Source: Shimia sp039969785 (GTDB lineage: Bacteria > Pseudomonadota > Alphaproteobacteria > Rhodobacterales > Rhodobacteraceae). Taken from it: a stretch of DNA of 64,000 nt. The position numbers and the translations under genes were made by a program. The notes below the pieces were generated by a model that saw only the letters and a program-made list of their open reading frames with translations, was not told the origin of the DNA and searched no databases. Location of the stretch: assembly GCF_039969785.1 (NCBI RefSeq), contig NZ_JBDVNC010000017.1, positions 124,001 to 188,000 of the forward strand. Reading direction: 5' to 3'. This document shows, piece by piece, positions 51,134-59,230 of this stretch. Each line of letters starts with the position of its first letter. Positions within the stretch are counted from its first letter, which is position 1.

Positions 51134-52354
51134 TTTCACGTGTGCCCTGTGAATAGGACCGACCATAACAATGCTGGCCATTACGAAACACACTGCAAAT
51201 CCCAGAAGCTGATTTTCGTACGGAACCCCAAGATCGATGAGCCATCCAGACAGCCCAGGTCCAATAGCTGACCCAAGAACCATCACAGCTGCCACGACAG
51301 ATTTGATCGAGCCCAGATGGGCCGTGCCATAAAATTCAGCCCAGACTGCATTGGGCAATGTCGCTTGCCCACCTCCGGCCATTCCCATGAGAACCACGCC
51401 AAAAGCAACCCAACCAACATTGGGAGCATAAGCATGCACTATAAATGCCGCAACCAGAGGCAACAGGTACACAGGCATTAGGCGCGCGGCACCAAATCGG
51501 TCAATCGCCCAGCCGTAAAAGATGGTAGACAACGCAAATGTGATGGTCCCCAACGGAAAAACAGCAACCAATGACAAGTGTGCCCAGCCCTTGATCTCGG
51601 CGAAATGTACCTGATGAAACCAAAAGGCAGTACCGAAAGCTGGAAAAACCAAAAGTGCGGGTGCGATTGACCAGAAAAGCGGGTGACGCAGGACCTCGGC
51701 CCTTGTCCAGTGCCGTCCGTACATACCCCGGACGGACGATTCTGACGCTACGCTTTTAGGATTCCGTTCTTTGCGCAACAGCGAGTAGAGAGCGGGCATC
51801 ATCAGGATACAAAACAGGCCGCATCCGAACCAAAGCGTGTGCCAATCGAAATAGGTTTTGAGCCAGACAAAGGTCAGAGGCATCATGGCTTCGGCGGTCA
51901 TAAAGCCCATCGTGGCTGTTGCCAGCGCCCTCCCGCGTGTCGCCACAAACCAGCGCACCATAGCGACAAAAGCCACATGGCTGCTCATCCCCTGCCCCAT
52001 CAGACGCAGCGAAAACACCACAAGCGGCAGCAATAGCACCCACCGGTTTAGAGCCATAGCAAAGCAAGACAAAGCCAACAGGCCAATCACAGCGACGCCA
52101 AGCACGCCGACGCGCACCTTGTCAGCCAATCCACCAGCCCACAGCATGGCAACCGCCGATGCGCCTGTGCCAAACATGTAGATCAGACCCCAATCGCCAT
52201 TGGACAACCCAAAGGTTTCGCGGATTTCGCCAGAAAAAATTGAGATAAAAAATGTTTGCCCGAAGCTCGACATAAATGACAACAACGCGCCGGCGGCCAG
52301 AAATGGCGCGTTTTCACGTAGAAATTTTAATGTAGAGATTGAGGTACCAGACAT
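51116..52354 (-). CDS. Major facilitator superfamily transporter
   Basis: 412 aa from the ATG at 52354; a GTG at 52378 would add 8 residues. About twelve hydrophobic helices, with an MFS loop 2-3 motif GGLADKVRVG after helix 2 and FYGWAIDRFGAARL at the matching place in the second half. No specific family signature to give the substrate. Start region forms a GC hairpin (see 52355-52376) and no clear ribosome site is visible. Confidence 0.85.
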   Translation of the reverse strand: MSGTSISTLKFLRENAPFLAAGALLSFMSSFGQTFFISIFSGEIRETFGLSNGDWGLIYMFGTGASAVAMLWAGGLADKVRVGVLGVAVIGLLALSCFAMALNRWVLLLPLVVFSLRLMGQGMSSHVAFVAMVRWFVATRGRALATATMGFMTAEAMMPLTFVWLKTYFDWHTLWFGCGLFCILMMPALYSLLRKERNPKSVASESSVRGMYGRHWTRAEVLRHPLFWSIAPALLVFPAFGTAFWFHQVHFAEIKGWAHLSLVAVFPLGTITFALSTIFYGWAIDRFGAARLMPVYLLPLVAAFIVHAYAPNVGWVAFGVVLMGMAGGGQATLPNAVWAEFYGTAHLGSIKSVVAAVMVLGSAIGPGLSGWLIDLGVPYENQLLGFAVCFVMASIVMVGPIHRAHVKLSATA

Positions 52355-52376
52355 GGGCGCCACAATGACGGCGCCC
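52355..52376. other. GC-rich hairpin between hslU and the MFS gene
   Basis: GGGCGCC (52355-52361), 8 bases, GGCGCCC (52370-52376). The 7-bp arms are perfect. There is no T-run in either direction. It ends at the MFS start codon, so it could weaken translation or pause transcription from hslU. Confidence 0.5.
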
Positions 52377-52394
52377 ACGCAAAGCGCAAGGGGT

Positions 52395-53705
52395 TCAGAG
52401 CACGTAGCGGCTCAGGTCGGCAGACTTAGAAAGTTCTCCGAGGTTTTTATCGACAAATTGCGCGTCGACCGTGATTTCTTCACCCGACCGGTCTGGTGCC
52501 GAAAAGCTGAGTTCTTCGAACACGCGTTCCAGAACAGTGTAAAGGCGGCGTGCGCCAATGTTTTCAACGGACTGGTTCACATCAGCCGCAATTTTTGCCA
52601 ACGCCTTGATACCGTCTTCGGTAAACGTGACAACCACCTCTTCGGTGTTCATCAGGGCGGTATATTGCAGCGTCAGCGCATTGTCGGTTTCGGTCAGAAT
52701 GCGCACAAAATCTTCCTCTGTCAGCGCTCTAAGCTCTACCCGGATCGGCAAACGCCCCTGAAGTTCGGGCAGCAGATCAGACGGTTTTGCGATGTGGAAC
52801 GCACCAGATGCGATAAACAGGATGTGGTCCGTTTTGACCGCACCGTGTTTGGTGCTGACGGTTGTGCCCTCGATCAATGGGAGCAGGTCTCGCTGCACAC
52901 CCTCTCGGCTGACGTCACCGCCGCGCGCCTCTTGCCGGGCACAAACCTTGTCGATCTCATCCAGAAACACGATGCCGTTCTGTTCAACCGCTTCCAGTGC
53001 GGCGCGTGTGACGGTCTCATCATCCAGCAATTTGTCGGCTTCTTCAGAAATCAGCACCTCGTAGCTTTCCGAAACGCTCATCTTGCGTTTGACGGTCCGC
53101 CCGCCAAGCGCCTTGCCGAACAGTTCGCCAATGTTCATCATGCCCATTTGCCCGCCGGGTTGTCCGGGAATATCGAACATGCCGCCCATCGGGTTTGAAG
53201 TTTCGGACACTTCCAGTTCGATGACAGTGTCGTCCAGCTCGCCTGTTTTTAGCTTTTTGCGGAACATTTCACGCGTGGCTTCGCGCGCGTCCTCCCCGGC
53301 AATGGCCTCAATCACACGTTCTTCGGCGGCGCGGTGTGCGTTGGCCTTGACGTCTTCGCGCATGGTTTCGCGGGTCTGGATAATCGCGGCATCAACCAGA
53401 TCACGAATGATTTGTTCCACGTCACGCCCGACATATCCAACTTCGGTGAATTTAGTCGCTTCGATTTTAATGAAAGGCGCGCGGGCCAGTTTGGCCAAAC
53501 GACGGCTGATTTCGGTTTTTCCAACACCGGTGGGGCCAATCATCAGGATATTCTTGGGATAAACTTCATCGCGCAAATCATCGCTTAGCTGTTTGCGGCG
53601 CCAGCGATTGCGCAGGGCCACGGCCACGGCGCGCTTGGCGTCTTTCTGACCGATGATAAAACGGTCAAGTTCGCTGACGATTTCGCGGGGGGTCAGGTTT
53701 GTCAT
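52395..53705 (-). CDS. hslU: HslUV ATPase subunit HslU (ClpY)
   Basis: 436 aa. Start motif TPREIVSELDRFIIGQKDAKRAVA; Walker A MIGPTGVGKTEISRRLA; Walker B GIVFLDEIDKV; Sensor II GARRLYTVLERV; C-terminus LSRYVL, which inserts into HslV. Unfolds substrates for HslV. Its ATG overlaps the stop of a small upstream frame (ATGA), and hslV lies just beyond. Confidence 0.97.
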   Translation of the reverse strand: MTNLTPREIVSELDRFIIGQKDAKRAVAVALRNRWRRKQLSDDLRDEVYPKNILMIGPTGVGKTEISRRLAKLARAPFIKIEATKFTEVGYVGRDVEQIIRDLVDAAIIQTRETMREDVKANAHRAAEERVIEAIAGEDAREATREMFRKKLKTGELDDTVIELEVSETSNPMGGMFDIPGQPGGQMGMMNIGELFGKALGGRTVKRKMSVSESYEVLISEEADKLLDDETVTRAALEAVEQNGIVFLDEIDKVCARQEARGGDVSREGVQRDLLPLIEGTTVSTKHGAVKTDHILFIASGAFHIAKPSDLLPELQGRLPIRVELRALTEEDFVRILTETDNALTLQYTALMNTEEVVVTFTEDGIKALAKIAADVNQSVENIGARRLYTVLERVFEELSFSAPDRSGEEITVDAQFVDKNLGELSKSADLSRYVL

Positions 53706-53905
53706 TTGGTTTCTTCCACGTCTTCACCGGAGTCAGTAAGCGGCTGCCGTTTTATCGGCGCCCGGCCTTCTCCTCCGGGTTTCAATTTACCGCCCCGAGC
53801 GTCAATCTCGATAAGCAGGGTGCGGCACTCATCATCAGTTTTTCCGACAAGACATCCTAGCCGCCGATCTTTTCGACAGTCAGGTTGCCATTGGTATAGA
53901 CACAA
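53702..53905 (-). CDS. Small basic protein between hslV and hslU, unknown
   Basis: Up to 67 aa. The stop forms an ATGA overlap with hslU, as for real coupled genes nearby. The start is unclear: the ATG at 53905 lies 49 bases inside hslV, and after hslV the first possible starts are internal. The part outside hslV includes LLIEIDARGGKLKPGGEG and APIKRQPL, Lys/Gly-rich with an acidic tail. I do not recognise the family. It may simply be a spacer frame that couples hslU to hslV. Confidence 0.4.
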   Translation of the reverse strand: MCLYQWQPDCRKDRRLGCLVGKTDDECRTLLIEIDARGGKLKPGGEGRAPIKRQPLTDSGEDVEETK

Positions 53906-54414
53906 ATGTCAGAAGCGATGGCCATCGCTTTGCGCGCAACTGTTTCGGCGTCATGGTCCGTGTCCATCAATGCGCGTGCAGCGGCGAGTGCATAGTTGCC
54001 GCCGGATCCAATTGCGGTCACATCATGTTCGGGCTCCAAAACGTCGCCGGCCCCGGTAATCACAAAGATATCGGTGCCGTCTGAAACAATCAGCATCGCC
54101 TCAAGCTTTTGCAGATATTTGTCAGTGCGCCAGTCTTTGGCCAGCTCAACGCTGGCTCGTGCCAGCTGCCCGGGTGTCGCTTCGAGCTTGATCTCCAAAC
54201 GTTCCAACAAAGTGAATGCATCGGCGGTCGACCCGGCAAACCCGGCGACCACGTCGTGCCCACCCGGTTTAAGCCGACGCACCTTGCGCGCCGTGCCTTT
54301 GATGACGGTCTGGCCAAGGGATACCTGACCATCACCCGCAATCACAACTTCTCCACCTTTTTTGACACCGATGATTGTGGTGCCGTGCCAACCGGGAAAC
54401 TGATCTTCCGCCAT
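53857..54414 (-). CDS. hslV: HslUV protease subunit HslV (ClpQ)
   Basis: 185 aa. N-terminal nucleophile Thr follows an 11-residue leader: WHGTTIIGVKKGG, so the leader must be removed for activity, as in other alphaproteobacteria. GDGQVSLGQTVIK, GFAGSTADAFTLLERLE and AIGSGGNYALAAARAL are the proteasome-beta-like core. Degrades proteins fed by HslU in stress. First gene of hslV-(small frame)-hslU. Confidence 0.96.
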   Translation of the reverse strand: MAEDQFPGWHGTTIIGVKKGGEVVIAGDGQVSLGQTVIKGTARKVRRLKPGGHDVVAGFAGSTADAFTLLERLEIKLEATPGQLARASVELAKDWRTDKYLQKLEAMLIVSDGTDIFVITGAGDVLEPEHDVTAIGSGGNYALAAARALMDTDHDAETVARKAMAIASDICVYTNGNLTVEKIGG

Positions 54415-54514
54415 GACGTACTCCTGTTAACTCGACGACCTATATGAGGCTGCAGGGGCGCAGGCACAAGGGCGGGCCTTGTCGTGGCGGTTTTGTCGGC
54501 ATAGCGTCGGCCAC

Positions 54515-55420
54515 ATGATGGGCGAAAAAAGCATTCGGTTTTACCTGCCTGACGGGCTTCGGCAAAGCGCGGCAGCAGGGGAACATAATTTCCTGAACAA
54601 GGTCGCGTCGGTGTTGGCCGATGCGGGGTTTCGGGCCGAGTACCTGAGCCCGGATTTAACCAACACCTTTGCGCCGGGATATTCGCTGTTTCACATGCAG
54701 GAACCATTGGCGCGGAATTCCGTGACTGTTCGACGGGCGTATTATTACCCCTTTTGGCAGATCGAGCGCACAAATGAGCGGTGGCATTGGGACGCTGCCA
54801 AGGCGCGGTTTGATCCCGATGCGATTGACGCTGATGTTGCCCGCCAGTTTTATTTGTTCTGGCAAAAACGTCTGTTTTCAGATGCCATGAAGACCTTTGG
54901 CTGGGACGGATTTGTCTATATTCCGCTGCAGGGGCGGCTTACGCAATGTCGGTCCTTTCAATCCTGCAGCCCGATAGAGATGATCCGGCAAACATTGCTC
55001 CACGAGCCAAAAAGACGCGTGATCGCAGCACTGCATCCCAAGGAAACCTATTCTGAAGAGGATTTTGCAGCGCTTGAAGCGCTGGATGCAAAGTTTGATC
55101 GGCTGGAATTGCGCATGGGCGAGATGGAGAGCCTGTTGCCACGTTGTGATTATGTGGTGACTGAAAATTCAAGCGTCGGGTTTTCAGGGTTCTTTTTCGG
55201 CAAGCCGTGCGTGACATTTGCCAATATCGATTTTCACCACATTACCGCAGATGTGGGCCGCTTGGGAGTAGAAGGCGCATTTGACGCCGTGCGTGGGCCG
55301 GTACCTGACTTTGCCGGGTATGTCTGGTGGTTTCTTCAAAAAATGTCGATCAACGCAGGGCGACCTGAAGCCGAAGAGAAAATCCGGACAAGATTTAGCG
55401 CGTTGGGCTGGCCGGTTTAG
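54515..55420 (+). CDS. KpsS/capsule-export-like glycosyltransferase-fold protein, unknown
   Basis: 301 aa from the ATG at 54515 (a second ATG follows; a TTG at 54479 is also in frame). No signal peptide. VYIPLQGRLTQCRSFQSCSPIEMI and the C-terminal YVVTENSSVGFSGFFFGKPCVTF resemble the Ser/Gly loop of KpsS/KpsC-type polysaccharide proteins and GT-B sugar transferases. No other capsule genes are near. Assignment is a fold-level guess. Stands alone between hslV (divergent) and trxA (convergent). Confidence 0.6.
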   Translation: MMGEKSIRFYLPDGLRQSAAAGEHNFLNKVASVLADAGFRAEYLSPDLTNTFAPGYSLFHMQEPLARNSVTVRRAYYYPFWQIERTNERWHWDAAKARFDPDAIDADVARQFYLFWQKRLFSDAMKTFGWDGFVYIPLQGRLTQCRSFQSCSPIEMIRQTLLHEPKRRVIAALHPKETYSEEDFAALEALDAKFDRLELRMGEMESLLPRCDYVVTENSSVGFSGFFFGKPCVTFANIDFHHITADVGRLGVEGAFDAVRGPVPDFAGYVWWFLQKMSINAGRPEAEEKIRTRFSALGWPV

Positions 55421-55430
55421 CTTAGGCACG

Positions 55431-55463
55431 AAAAAGGGCGCCTTCTTTTCAGAGGCGCCCTTT
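55431..55463 (-). terminator. Intrinsic terminator of trxA (bidirectional)
   Basis: An 11-bp perfect stem AAAGGGCGCCT / AGGCGCCCTTT with a 9-base loop. On the minus strand it continues into TTTTT for trxA; it can also stop transcripts from the convergent gene at 54515-55420. Confidence 0.9.
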
Positions 55464-55481
55464 CGGTAATCTCTAAAAAGA

Positions 55482-55802
55482 TCAGATCGAGTCTTCGATC
55501 CAGCTTTGCAGGGCCGCTTTAGGAGCGGCGCCAGCGCGGTTTGAAATGACCTGACCGTCTTTGAAAATGAACAGCGCAGGAATGCCACGCACGCCAACTG
55601 ATGCGGCGACATTAGGGTTTGAATCCACGTCAACCTTGGCAATTTTTACTTTGCCTTCCAGCTCTGCAGAGAGTTCTTCCAGCGCCGGCCCAATTTGCTT
55701 ACAGGGTCCGCACCACTCGGCCCAGAAATCCACAACGACGGGCACGTCGGAATTTTTTACTTCTTCGTCAAAGGTGGCATCGGTGACAGCAACGGTTGCC
55801 AT
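55482..55802 (-). CDS. trxA: Thioredoxin
   Basis: 106 aa, the classic size. VVVDFWAEWCGPCKQIGP holds the redox pair C31/C34; GIPALFIFKDGQ has the cis-Pro, and the C-terminus is usual. Cytoplasmic reductant for ribonucleotide reductase, MsrA and others. Lies 35 bases after addA and ends in a strong terminator, so it probably also has its own promoter. Confidence 0.97.
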   Translation of the reverse strand: MATVAVTDATFDEEVKNSDVPVVVDFWAEWCGPCKQIGPALEELSAELEGKVKIAKVDVDSNPNVAASVGVRGIPALFIFKDGQVISNRAGAAPKAALQSWIEDSI

Positions 55803-55837
55803 GAAAGGTCTCCTGAATGGAATTGGGTTGGATGAAC

Positions 55838-58800
55838 CTAAGGAGCCTCTGGGCGAGCGTCAAGGTACCCTGATGCGGTCAGCGCATTTGTCACAAGATC
55901 GTGTGGTAACACCATATATTGTGCCGTCCTTGTCCAAAGGATGGCGGTTTCGATGCGATGTTGCGGGAAAATCTGAGCCAGCCCATGCGTATAGGCCCCC
56001 ATCTGCCGCAAAAGACTGTCTGGAACCTGATCCGGGGACCCGGGGACATTCCGGTTAGATTTGAAATCCACGGCAATCACGCGATCGGGGTGGATAATCA
56101 ACCGATCGATAATCCCACTGAGCCGACCCGCGCCGAGATTTGCTGTAATCGGCACTTCGGCCAGCGTTTTTGGATCAAAGATGTGAGCGAAAGATTCGGT
56201 TTCCAAAACGCGGGATGCTTCGGACAACAGGTCGTCAAACACGGTTGGGTCGATGGGAGCTGTGTCCGACTTGAGCAGGTGCCGGGCCAACGCGGGCCAT
56301 TCTGTTTTTGCGGCCACAGGCAAGTGTTCCAGCAGCAGATGTATCCATGTGCCGTATTGCTTTGCCTGTTCTTCATCCTGCCCTAAATCACCGGGCAACG
56401 CCTTGGCGCCGCCAAGGTCGGACGGGCTGAACAGAGGCGCAGGGCGCTGGGGTTCGGGCGCCGGGCGGATAAAGCGATCAGGCAATACCGTTTGCGCGCG
56501 TGTCGCGTCTGTCGTTGACGAAACAATCGGGCCGGACCAGTCCCCAAGTGCATATCGCAACCCCGGTCCGCCCGCATATTGCCAAGGCTCAGCGCCGATA
56601 TGTGTCATGCCGTCGCGCACAATGTCGTACCAACTTTGGCCGTCTTTGCCCAAATCCCCGGCAGCGGCGACAATCAGCCATTTTTCAGCCCGGGTCATGG
56701 CCACATAAAGCAGCCGCAAGCGTTCAGCGCGCTGGGCATTCATCATGGTTTCGCGCGCGTCCAACAGGTTGCGAGGTGCGAGATCAGCAGGCATGTTCCA
56801 TGCTGCCTGGCCCTGCAGCGGAACAATGGGCGCGTCCGTTCTGACCAGCCTTTTGGCAGTATCCGGCATGATGACAATGGGTGATTCCAAGCCCTTGGAG
56901 CCATGCACAGTCATGACGCGAATGCGGTTTCCGGCGCTATCCATCTGGCGTTTGATTTCCAGATCGTCGGTTTCCATCCACAACAGGAACCCTGTCAGGC
57001 TGGGCACGGCGCTGGATTCATAAGCCAGCGCTTGGGACAATAGCGCGTTAATGCCGTCTTCTGCTTCGGACCCCAGACGAGAGAGCAGGTTTCGCCGCGC
57101 GGCGTGGCGGGTCAAAATGCGTTCGATCAGGTCATAGGGGCGCAAAAAGTCGGTCTGGCTGAGAAGGTCATCAATAATCGACAGCGTTTTGGGGAATTCT
57201 TCGCGCCGTTTTCTAAGCTCTTCCCAAAGAAACCCTTTGGGTCGACGGTGTGCCAGATCGAACAACATCTGTTCGGACCATCCAAAAATCGGAGACCGCA
57301 ATGCCGTGGCAAGTGCAAGATCGTCTTCGGGTGTGCTGAGGAAAGACAGTAAGGCCGCCAGATCTCGTACGGCCATTTCGCCGCCAACCTTTAGTCGGTC
57401 AGCCCCCGCAATTGGAAGGTCTCGGGATTTGCACGCGCGGATGATTTCATGAAACAGCTCGGACCGTCTTTGGACCAGGATCAGGAAATCCCCGGCTTGA
57501 ACCGGGCGCTGGGAATACATCCCAGAATCAAGCTTTTGCGCCGGAATAGTCTCTTTTGCATCAATGAGCCGCTTGATTTCGTCAGCGATACGTTCCGCCA
57601 AGACAACTGTATGATGCGTTTCGCCCAGACGGTCGACAGGATCAAACCAATCGGACTTTTCAGATTTCTCTCCGGGCTCGACAACCGGCCAAAGATCAAC
57701 CCGACCCGGCATGTTGTGTTGAAAGGCGCGATGTTTGTTTTCGCGCGGGAAACCGGCGCCGTGTTTGCCTTCGAAACAGGTATCAACCAACCCAAGAATG
57801 GCCGAAGACGACCGAAAGGAATATTCCAGACTGAGGCGTTGAAGTTGATGACCAGAGGGCTGCATACGCGCGGCGAACTCTTGGCACATCCTGTCAAATT
57901 CAGCAGGATCAGCGCCCTGAAAGCTGTAAATCGATTGCTTTTTGTCACCCACAACAAAAATGGTACGCTCAACATCGGAACGCGCGCCGCTGCCGCTAGT
58001 GAATTCTTGCGCCAGCCGTTCAATTACTTGCCACTGCGCTGGGCTGGTATCCTGCGCCTCGTCGACCAGAATATGATCAATGCCGCCATCCAGACGATAC
58101 AGAACCCATTCTGCAACGGTCGGGTCGTTCAAAAGGGCGCGTGCGCGCAAAATGAGGTCGTCAAAATCCAGCCAGCCGCGCTGTTGTTTGTGGTGTTCAT
58201 AAAGCTGCAGAAAGCGGTGCCCAAATACGTGCAACGCTTCGCTGCGACGGACCGCATTTAAGGCAAGTCGCGGGTCACGCGCGCTTTCGACGCGGCGCAT
58301 CAGGTCTTCGACGCGATCCATCAAGGACGCATTGTCCTTTTGAACTTTCTTAGTTGGAAACGTGCCGATCTTGGCGGTAAACGGCTCTTTCGCGCCTTTT
58401 CCGCTCAAAAAGACGCTTTCCAGTATTGGAAGCGCCTGTAAGTTCAGGTCGGACAGCATCGACAGTTTGTCAGCAGCAGCCTGATCGCGCACCCCGCCTG
58501 CCCGGCAGGCTGTGATCAGATCAGCGATCAGGGCAACTTCGCCGCCCAGAAAAACGGATTTCTCAAGCCCGGATTCATCCAGAGACGGATCGCCCCCAAA
58601 TGCGTCATGTAGCTTGGCAAGATCAGTTGGACCGCGAAACAGTTCCGCGTTGCGAATGATGGCGGCGGTCAGATCGTCCAGATATTCGCCGGTAAAATGC
58701 CGCGCCAGATCGTGCACCACTTGTGCGTCTTTTCCACCTGCCATCTGATCAACAATGTCATGGCGAAGCAGTGCTGATGCCCTGTCTTCCATTTCGGTGA

Positions 58801-59230
58801 ATAACGGAGAAACACCCGCCTCCAGCGGAAACCGACGCAAGAGCGCAGCGCAGAATGAGTGGATGGTTTGGATCTTCAACCCGCCGGGGGTCTCGATGGC
58901 GCGCGCGAACAATGTGCGCGCCTCTCTAAGCTCGGGTTTGCTGATTTTGCCATCGACACCCAACTCGACCAGTTCGGCGCGCAGATCGGCGTCGTTCTTC
59001 ATCGCCCACGCACCCAACCGTTTGAACAGCCGGTTTTGCATCTCGCTGGCGGCGGCTTTGGTGTAGGTCAGGCACAAAATGTGTTGCGGAAGGACGCCGT
59101 TCAGCAACAGGCGCGCGACGCGGTCCGTCAGAACACGGGTCTTACCCGACCCCGCATTGGCCGAGAGCCACGTGCTGTCGCCGGGACTCGCGGCCTGAAC
59201 CTGTCGTTCCGTTGCATCGTTGCGCATCAT
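55838..59230 (-). CDS. addA: Double-strand break repair helicase-nuclease AddA
   Basis: 1130 aa from the ATG at 59230, which shares one base with the addB stop (TGATG); a further-upstream frame lies inside addB. UvrD-type helicase: Q motif TERQVQAASPGDSTWLSANAGS-type with ANAGSGKTRVL (Walker A), LVDEAQDTSPAQW (Walker B), VMTVHGSKGLE, and LLYVAMTRAEKW. The C-terminal RecB-like nuclease has VIAVDFKSNRNVPG. With AddB it processes DNA ends for RecA, the alphaproteobacterial counterpart of RecBCD. Confidence 0.96.
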   Translation of the reverse strand: MMRNDATERQVQAASPGDSTWLSANAGSGKTRVLTDRVARLLLNGVLPQHILCLTYTKAAASEMQNRLFKRLGAWAMKNDADLRAELVELGVDGKISKPELREARTLFARAIETPGGLKIQTIHSFCAALLRRFPLEAGVSPLFTEMEDRASALLRHDIVDQMAGGKDAQVVHDLARHFTGEYLDDLTAAIIRNAELFRGPTDLAKLHDAFGGDPSLDESGLEKSVFLGGEVALIADLITACRAGGVRDQAAADKLSMLSDLNLQALPILESVFLSGKGAKEPFTAKIGTFPTKKVQKDNASLMDRVEDLMRRVESARDPRLALNAVRRSEALHVFGHRFLQLYEHHKQQRGWLDFDDLILRARALLNDPTVAEWVLYRLDGGIDHILVDEAQDTSPAQWQVIERLAQEFTSGSGARSDVERTIFVVGDKKQSIYSFQGADPAEFDRMCQEFAARMQPSGHQLQRLSLEYSFRSSSAILGLVDTCFEGKHGAGFPRENKHRAFQHNMPGRVDLWPVVEPGEKSEKSDWFDPVDRLGETHHTVVLAERIADEIKRLIDAKETIPAQKLDSGMYSQRPVQAGDFLILVQRRSELFHEIIRACKSRDLPIAGADRLKVGGEMAVRDLAALLSFLSTPEDDLALATALRSPIFGWSEQMLFDLAHRRPKGFLWEELRKRREEFPKTLSIIDDLLSQTDFLRPYDLIERILTRHAARRNLLSRLGSEAEDGINALLSQALAYESSAVPSLTGFLLWMETDDLEIKRQMDSAGNRIRVMTVHGSKGLESPIVIMPDTAKRLVRTDAPIVPLQGQAAWNMPADLAPRNLLDARETMMNAQRAERLRLLYVAMTRAEKWLIVAAAGDLGKDGQSWYDIVRDGMTHIGAEPWQYAGGPGLRYALGDWSGPIVSSTTDATRAQTVLPDRFIRPAPEPQRPAPLFSPSDLGGAKALPGDLGQDEEQAKQYGTWIHLLLEHLPVAAKTEWPALARHLLKSDTAPIDPTVFDDLLSEASRVLETESFAHIFDPKTLAEVPITANLGAGRLSGIIDRLIIHPDRVIAVDFKSNRNVPGSPDQVPDSLLRQMGAYTHGLAQIFPQHRIETAILWTRTAQYMVLPHDLVTNALTASGYLDARPEAP

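Noticed and set aside
51129..51144. AGTTTCACGTGTGCCC resembling parS
   Set aside because: Only the left half and centre match; the right arm is different, so ParB binding is unlikely compared with the two perfect sites.
52200..53198. Long plus-strand frame across hslU and the MFS gene start (332 codons)
   Set aside because: It is antisense to two well-identified genes and its translation resembles no family; a third-position artefact.
57449..58261. 270-codon frame antisense to addA
   Set aside because: It overlaps conserved helicase motifs on the other strand and has no ribosome site or recognisable protein.
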